Below are positions 15,487 through 19,152 of a stretch of DNA of 19,152 bases, one piece after another (positions within the stretch are counted from its first letter, which is position 1; every line of letters begins with the position of its first letter). The stretch comes from JBGTHB01 sp041746415. Lineage in GTDB: Bacteria; Pseudomonadota; Gammaproteobacteria; Coxiellales; Coxiellaceae. Below the pieces are notes generated by a model, which had not been told where the DNA came from, ran no database searches, and saw nothing but the letters and a program-made list of their open reading frames with translations. The position numbers were made by a program, and so were the translations under genes. The DNA is taken from assembly GCA_041746415.1 (NCBI GenBank), contig JBGTHB010000206.1:1-19152 (forward strand), given 5' to 3'.

Positions 15487-15776
15487 TAATGCTCATCCTT
15501 TATTGGCATGGTGCGTAAATTCACAACCTCTTGTTGCGCTTGTTTTACCTTGGAACGCAAACGACGATTCTGACGGCTAGAACGCGCCATAACCGGAAAA
15601 ATGGCTGCCATTCCTAAAATAACGCCACTTACTAGCGTAAGTAACAATAATAACGGCAGACTAATATGGGAGGAATTAAAGTAATAATCAATATCAACGG
15701 CATGCGCGTTTAGTCCAGCAAACGTCACACCAAACACGACAACAAAAAACCAAAAACCATAAATAAGAAAACGCAT
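15486..15776 (-). CDS. lapA: LapA (DUF1049) small inner-membrane protein
   Basis: The 96-residue protein has two transmembrane helices (about 2-25 and 40-65), with a short loop GLNAHAVDIDYYFNSSHIS between them. A basic cytoplasmic tail, ARSSRQNRRLRSKVKQAQQE, is predicted to be coiled coil. This is the LapA/DUF1049 layout, and LapA works with LapB in lipopolysaccharide assembly control. I place the start at the ATG 15774-15776 because AAGGAGGT lies 3 nt upstream. A GTG at 15795-15797 in the same frame falls inside the rpsA terminator stem and is unlikely. The gene lies directly after that terminator, so it depends on read-through or an unseen promoter. ihfB, often found between rpsA and lapA, is missing. 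Confidence 0.92.
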   Translation of the reverse strand: MRFLIYGFWFFVVVFGVTFAGLNAHAVDIDYYFNSSHISLPLLLLLTLVSGVILGMAAIFPVMARSSRQNRRLRSKVKQAQQEVVNLRTMPIKDEH

Positions 15777-15788
15777 AGCACCTCCTTG

Positions 15789-15825
15789 AAAAAACACCCC
15801 TAGGCTACCATGAACCTAGGGGTGT
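15789..15825 (-). terminator. Rho-independent terminator of rpsA
   Basis: ACACCCCTAGG (15794-15804) and CCTAGGGGTGT (15815-15825) form a perfect 11-bp stem with a 10-nt loop. On the minus strand it is followed by a run of six T (15789-15794). A second, smaller stem (GACGAG/CTCGTC, 15848-15869) spans the rpsA stop codon just upstream. The T run ends only about 5 nt before the lapA ribosome-binding site. Confidence 0.9.
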
Positions 15826-15860
15826 ACCAAAATGATCAATGCTCAAAGACGAGCAGTGCA

Positions 15861-17546
15861 TTACTCGTCGCTTTTTTGAATTTGTTCTTTCAACAAATCA
15901 CCCAACGTAGTTTTGGTCGGCGCCGTGCTCATTTTAGCTTTCTTTTTCTCAACACGCTTTTCAAGTACTTTACGCGAAACAGAAATCAGATTGTTTTTAC
16001 GATCAACTGATTGTGCCTTCACTTCAATTTTATCGCCTACTTTTAATTCTTGCGATAAATTTTCAGTACGCGCGTTAGCGTAGTCGGAAACATGCAACAC
16101 ACCTTCAATGTTATTGCCTAAATCCAACATAGCTTGTTTGCTATCAACAGATTTAACGATTGCTTCAATAGTGGCTTCTTGATGCGCATCAACAAACTCA
16201 CCTAACGCATCGCTTTCCATTTGTTTAACACCAAGTGAAATGCGCTCACGTTCTGGGTCAATCGCTAAAATAATGGCTTCTAATTCATCGCCTTTCTTAA
16301 AGTCACGCACCACTTCTTCACCGGCTTGTGTCCAAGAAAGATCAGACAGGTGAATTAACCCATCAATTTCACCATCTAACCCAATGAATACACCGAAGTC
16401 TGTGATGGAACGGATTTTACCTTTAACGTGCTCCCCTTTTTCATGCTTTTCAGCAAACTCTTGCCATGGGTTACGCTTACATTGTTTGATGCCCAGTGAA
16501 ATGCGACGACGCTCTTCATTTACTTCTAACACCATCACTTCCAATTCTTCACCCAATTTCACTACTTTGCTGGGGTGAACATTTTTGTTGGTCCAGTCCA
16601 ATTCAGACATATGCACCAAACCTTCAACACCTTCTTCTAATTGCACAAAGCAACCGTAATCAGCGATATTGGTAATCTTGCCAAAAACACGGGTGTTCAT
16701 AGGATAACGACGTTCGATGTTAACCCAAGGGTCATCACCTAATTGTTTCATGCCCAGTGACACACGATTTTTCTCACGATCAAATTTCAAAATCTTGACG
16801 TTGATTTCATCACCGACTTTCAACATTTCACTGGGGTGACGCACTCGGCTCCAGGCCATATCGGTAATATGCAATAAGCCATCGACACCACCTAAATCAA
16901 CAAACGCACCGTAATCCGTGATATTTTTTACTAGGCCTTTTACTTCTTGACCTTCTTCTAACTCAGATAAACGCGAGCTGCGCTCAACCGAACTTTCTTG
17001 TTCCATTACTGCGCGACGTGATACCACCACATTGTTACGACGCTGATCCATTTTGATAATTTTAAATTCGATCTCTTTGCCTTCGAGGTAACCTGGATCA
17101 CGTACTGGTTTAATATCTACTAACGAGCCGGGTAAAAAAGCTTTAACGGCTGAATCGAGTTCCACAGTAAAACCACCTTTGACACGTTCAATGATCTTAC
17201 CCACCACCAAAGTGCCTTCTTGATATAATTTTTCAAGACGACGCCACGCTTTACTGCGACGCGCTTCTTCACGTGATAATTTTGTTTCGCCGAAACCGTT
17301 TTCGGCCTTTTTAACAACCACTTCGACTTCATCGCCGATATTAATTTCTTCATCACGAAACTCAATAATCGGAATAACCCCTTCAGACTTTAAGCCAGCA
17401 TCTACTAATACGTATTCGGGACGAATATCAACAATAATGGCTTGCACTACTGCTCCGGGGCGCAAATCGGTTTGCTCCATATGTTCTTCTAATAAATCAG
17501 CAAAGCTCTCATGAGCCAGATTGTTATCATCAAGCGTGTTTGTCAT
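15861..17546 (-). CDS. rpsA: 30S ribosomal protein S1
   Basis: The 561-residue protein has six S1 (OB-fold) RNA-binding repeats, as in E. coli S1 (557 residues). Typical repeat cores are visible: GAFVDLGGVDGLLHITDMAW, GCFVQLEEGVEGLVHMSELDW, and GVFIGLDGEIDGLIHLSDLSW. The first two repeats are the diverged ribosome-binding pair, and the last is the degenerate AMLDLGNNIEGVLHVSDYA. S1 recruits mRNAs with weak Shine-Dalgarno sites to the 30S subunit. Its own start has only AGG 10 nt upstream, which fits the atypical, self-regulated initiation region known for rpsA in enterobacteria. A promoter and about 100-nt leader lie upstream, and a strong terminator lies downstream. Confidence 0.98.
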   Translation of the reverse strand: MTNTLDDNNLAHESFADLLEEHMEQTDLRPGAVVQAIIVDIRPEYVLVDAGLKSEGVIPIIEFRDEEINIGDEVEVVVKKAENGFGETKLSREEARRSKAWRRLEKLYQEGTLVVGKIIERVKGGFTVELDSAVKAFLPGSLVDIKPVRDPGYLEGKEIEFKIIKMDQRRNNVVVSRRAVMEQESSVERSSRLSELEEGQEVKGLVKNITDYGAFVDLGGVDGLLHITDMAWSRVRHPSEMLKVGDEINVKILKFDREKNRVSLGMKQLGDDPWVNIERRYPMNTRVFGKITNIADYGCFVQLEEGVEGLVHMSELDWTNKNVHPSKVVKLGEELEVMVLEVNEERRRISLGIKQCKRNPWQEFAEKHEKGEHVKGKIRSITDFGVFIGLDGEIDGLIHLSDLSWTQAGEEVVRDFKKGDELEAIILAIDPERERISLGVKQMESDALGEFVDAHQEATIEAIVKSVDSKQAMLDLGNNIEGVLHVSDYANARTENLSQELKVGDKIEVKAQSVDRKNNLISVSRKVLEKRVEKKKAKMSTAPTKTTLGDLLKEQIQKSDE

Positions 17547-17653
17547 GTATTTAAAACCTATTAAATTTCAGTTAGCTACACCTGGCGGCGTAGGTTAATG
17601 TGTATTTTACCGCGCGATCAGTGTGATCTAGCGGCACCTAATAAAAGCACGGC

Positions 17654-17682
17654 ATTATAGCGGTTCTGAGCGCAAAACTAAA
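17654..17682 (-). promoter_or_regulatory. rpsA promoter (sigma70-like)
   Basis: On the minus strand a perfect TATAAT (17654-17659) is preceded, 17 bp away, by TTTAGT (17677-17682), a weak -35. The predicted start lies about 100 nt upstream of the rpsA ATG. That leader contains GATCAGTGTGATC (17616-17628), a small inverted repeat that may be a hairpin or operator. Confidence 0.65.
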
Positions 17683-17844
17683 GCAGGACTTTTGCGTTTA
17701 GCAACAAGTTCACTACCCGATGGCTTCCCAAGAGCTGAGCCAAGACAGCCCATTGAGGTGATGATACGCGTCTTCACTTCGCGCCAGCAATTAAACCAAG
17801 GAGAAGTTAATGCACGCCGTGTAAATTCGTGTAGAAATCAGAAT

Positions 17845-17860
17845 GTATATTATTATATAC
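17845..17860. promoter_or_regulatory. AT-rich palindrome before the orphan gene
   Basis: GTATAT and ATATAC flank TATT in a perfect inverted repeat. TATACT (17856-17861) and TACAAT (17863-17868) could each serve as a -10 element for the orphan gene about 30-40 bp downstream, but I see no good -35. It may be an operator overlapping that promoter. Confidence 0.4.
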
Positions 17861-17895
17861 TATACAATCTTTGTTCTGTTTTGGAGGCAGCAATT

Positions 17896-18174
17896 ATGAA
17901 TATTTCAACGCTATTCAGCAATAATACCAACCCTATTTCAAATATGACGGCCTGCCAACAAAATTCAGATACCTGTGGTATGGCAGGCTTTTCGTTATTT
18001 GGCCTTATCTTTGCAGCAACTTTGATAATACCACTGAGCACGCTGGCTATTTACTGGTGTTGTTGCCACCGCAGACAACCAGCTGCTGGCGTTAATGCCC
18101 ACCTATTAAACAATAATAACGGTGTGGAAGCAGAACTAGCCGCTGGCTCTTATCAAGCTGCTAGCGCAGGATAA
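17896..18174 (+). CDS. Orphan small membrane protein
   Basis: I do not recognise this 92-residue protein. It starts at an ATG with GGAGG 8 nt upstream. The first 30 residues are polar and rich in Asn, Ser and Thr, with two cysteines (MTACQQ and DTCGM). One transmembrane segment follows at about 32-54 (FSLFGLIFAATLIIPLSTLAIYW), then a CCCHRR motif, where juxtamembrane cysteines could be lipidated or bind metal. A polar, Ala/Asn-rich tail ends the protein. It is the only plus-strand gene in the right half, between cmk and rpsA, and ends 9 bp from the cmk stop. The frame stays open upstream to 17692, but that extension has no ribosome-binding site. The clean start site and coherent membrane layout support a real gene. 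Confidence 0.6.
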   Translation: MNISTLFSNNTNPISNMTACQQNSDTCGMAGFSLFGLIFAATLIIPLSTLAIYWCCCHRRQPAAGVNAHLLNNNNGVEAELAAGSYQAASAG

Positions 18175-18183
18175 TTCTGACTT

Positions 18184-18858
18184 TTAAAATTCAATATAAG
18201 TGCGATCAATTTCAGCCAGCACCTCATCAACAGTGAGATAGGTGGTATCTATAATAATGGCGTCTTCAGCTGGCTTAGCGGGAGCGATATCGCGTTCTAA
18301 GTCACGCCGATCGCGCTCATGAATGGCTTGTTTTACAATGGCGAAGTCTTCGTCAATGCCTTGCTCAGCGAGTTGTAACTGGCGGCGTTTAGCACGCTCG
18401 TCTTCGCTAGCCGTAAGAAAATATTTATGCTCTGCATCAGGAAAAACCACCGTGCCCATATCACGCCCATCTGCCACCAACCCCGGCGCACGGCGCATAT
18501 TACGTTGATACGGCATACTAGCCTCACGCACAAAAGGGTAAGCCGAGATGGTTGAGGCCATGGCACTGCAAGCAGCCGAACGAATAGCAACAGACACATC
18601 CAGCCCATTACAAAGTAGTTTCACTTTTTCACCTGGCGTGACTTCAATTAATTCGAGTTTGATTTCACTCAGCAATTTTTTTAACGCGCCTTGATCACGC
18701 GGATCAACCCCGTGGCGCAACAACTCAAGCGCAAAAGCGCGGTAAATAGCGCCGCTATCCAACAAATGCCAATGCAATTTTTTGGATAACGCGCGCGCAA
18801 CAGTACCTTTGCCGGAGCCAGAAGGACCATCAATAGTGATAACGGGAATATTTTTCAT
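18184..18858 (-). CDS. cmk: Cytidylate kinase
   Basis: The 224-residue protein phosphorylates CMP and dCMP with ATP. The P-loop is GPSGSGKGT (residues 11-19). LDSGAIYRAFAL and VADGRDMGTVVFPDAEHKYFLTAS are the CMP-binding and Asp-Gly-Arg-Asp segments typical of bacterial CMP kinase, and RRQLQLAEQG and ERDRRDLERDIAPAKPAEDAI form the lid and LID-proximal regions. E. coli Cmk has 227 residues, so the gene is complete. serC lies upstream on the same strand, separated by 169 bp, and rpsA lies downstream beyond an orphan gene. The ribosome-binding site is weak. The usual upstream neighbour aroA is absent. Confidence 0.97.
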   Translation of the reverse strand: MKNIPVITIDGPSGSGKGTVARALSKKLHWHLLDSGAIYRAFALELLRHGVDPRDQGALKKLLSEIKLELIEVTPGEKVKLLCNGLDVSVAIRSAACSAMASTISAYPFVREASMPYQRNMRRAPGLVADGRDMGTVVFPDAEHKYFLTASEDERAKRRQLQLAEQGIDEDFAIVKQAIHERDRRDLERDIAPAKPAEDAIIIDTTYLTVDEVLAEIDRTYIEF

Positions 18859-18915
18859 GGTGAGCGATTGTAGCAGGAGCGTAGAGCCTGTTCAAAGCCA
18901 ACAAACAATACGGCG

Positions 18916-18980
18916 GCGGCTGCGACTTATCTATTTTAATTAATTTAATGGCAGCGTAAAACTGTAAAAAGCGCAGCCGC
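18916..18980. repeat. Inverted repeat between serC and cmk
   Basis: GCGGCTGCG (18916-18924) and CGCAGCCGC (18972-18980) are perfect 9-bp arms flanking 47 AT-rich bases. The arms could form a long hairpin in the cmk leader or end serC transcripts. They could also be the scar of a deletion or small element where aroA normally lies. Confidence 0.5.
18933..18960 (-). promoter_or_regulatory. Candidate cmk promoter
   Basis: On the minus strand TTTACG (18955-18960) and TAAAAT (18933-18938) are spaced by 16 bp. The site lies about 75 bp upstream of the cmk start and inside the loop of a larger inverted repeat (18916-18980). Confidence 0.4.
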
Positions 18981-19027
18981 AAAATCCAATCAATTAATTA
19001 TTTTGCTGCTCAGTCAGGCACGTAATC

Positions 19028-19152
19028 TCAGCGTTTATTGGTATTAGCAAATTCATCCATAAATTGGATAAGCGCATCGACACCGGCTTGCGGCATCGCA
19101 TTATACATAGCGGCACGCATACCGCCTAAAACCTTATGGCCTTTTAAATTCA
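19028..19152 (-). CDS. serC: Phosphoserine aminotransferase, C-terminal 41 residues only
   Basis: The window edge cuts this gene; only its C-terminal end is present. NLKGHKVLGGMRAAMYNAMP matches the conserved end of SerC, where the arginine in GGMRA helps bind the phosphoserine substrate. DALIQFMDEFANTNKR follows before the stop. SerC makes 3-phosphoserine from 3-phosphohydroxypyruvate and glutamate, with a second role in pyridoxal phosphate synthesis. serC upstream of cmk-rpsA is the common gammaproteobacterial order, normally with aroA in between. Confidence 0.92.
   Translation of the reverse strand, partial: NLKGHKVLGGMRAAMYNAMPQAGVDALIQFMDEFANTNKR

Larger units (their letters stand above)
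17547..17895. other. 349-bp intergenic region between divergent rpsA and the orphan gene
   Basis: This gap holds the rpsA leader and promoter on its left and the leader of a plus-strand orphan gene on its right. Between them, at 17719-17760, is a 13-codon open frame without a ribosome-binding site. At 17811-17825 a four-codon frame, ATG CAC GCC GTG TAA, has a strong AAGGAGA site 6 nt before it and could be a leader peptide. I see no RNA gene. Confidence 0.5.

Noticed and set aside
15777..15797. GTG start of lapA at 15797
   Set aside because: It lies inside the rpsA terminator stem, and AAGGAGGT points to the ATG at 15774-15776.
17692..17895. Longer version of the orphan membrane protein starting at 17692
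   Set aside because: The extension has no ribosome-binding site and crosses the AT palindrome and promoter-like sequence; the ATG at 17896 has a good GGAGG.

Overview
This is a gammaproteobacterial chromosome segment. Two blocks of conserved gene order support that: rlmD-relA at the left edge, and serC / cmk / rpsA / lapA-lapB / pyrF (read on the minus strand) at the right edge. The moderately AT-rich sequence, a sterol-reductase-like gene with strikingly eukaryote-like motifs, an isolated HAD-like protein and a stripped cytochrome-c maturation locus would fit a Legionellales/Coxiella-like, host-associated lineage. That placement is inference; nothing in the window proves the taxon.

Left part, plus strand (1-7346). 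The 3' part of rlmD (23S rRNA m5U methyltransferase) overlaps relA (ppGpp synthetase) by 4 nt. After a 155-bp gap with a candidate promoter comes the most interesting unit, a four-gene operon with every junction overlapping: a papain-like C39-type cysteine peptidase, a RimK-like ATP-grasp ligase with an N-terminal RLAN-type domain, a GCS2-type glutamate-cysteine-ligase-like enzyme, and an N-formylglutamate-amidohydrolase-like zinc hydrolase. Two amide-bond-forming and two amide-bond-cleaving enzymes translated together suggest a dedicated pathway for a glutamyl-amide/peptide metabolite or a peptide tag. Its product is unknown. A seven-A run sits directly on the first stop codon, where a -1 slip would fuse the peptidase to the ligase.

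Middle part, minus strand (13054 down to 7329). The order of transcription is: a nitrilase-superfamily amidase (Nit1-like), a HAD-like unknown protein, a DHCR24/DWF1-like FAD oxidoreductase, a CcmG/DsbE-like thioredoxin preceded by what looks like a remnant tail of ccmF, tag (3-methyladenine DNA glycosylase I), and an RMD1/DUF155-family membrane-anchored protein. The last gene runs tail-to-tail into the amidoligase operon with an 18-bp overlap.

Right part, mainly minus strand (19152 down to 13225). The C-terminal end of serC is followed by cmk, rpsA, a strong terminator, lapA, lapB, pyrF and comEA. Two genes usual in this order are missing: aroA between serC and cmk, and ihfB between rpsA and lapA. 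A small orphan membrane-protein gene on the plus strand is wedged between cmk and rpsA. A palindromic repeat built on TTGGGTTGA lies between comEA and the nitrilase gene. No rRNA, tRNA, CRISPR array, insertion sequence or phage gene was seen.
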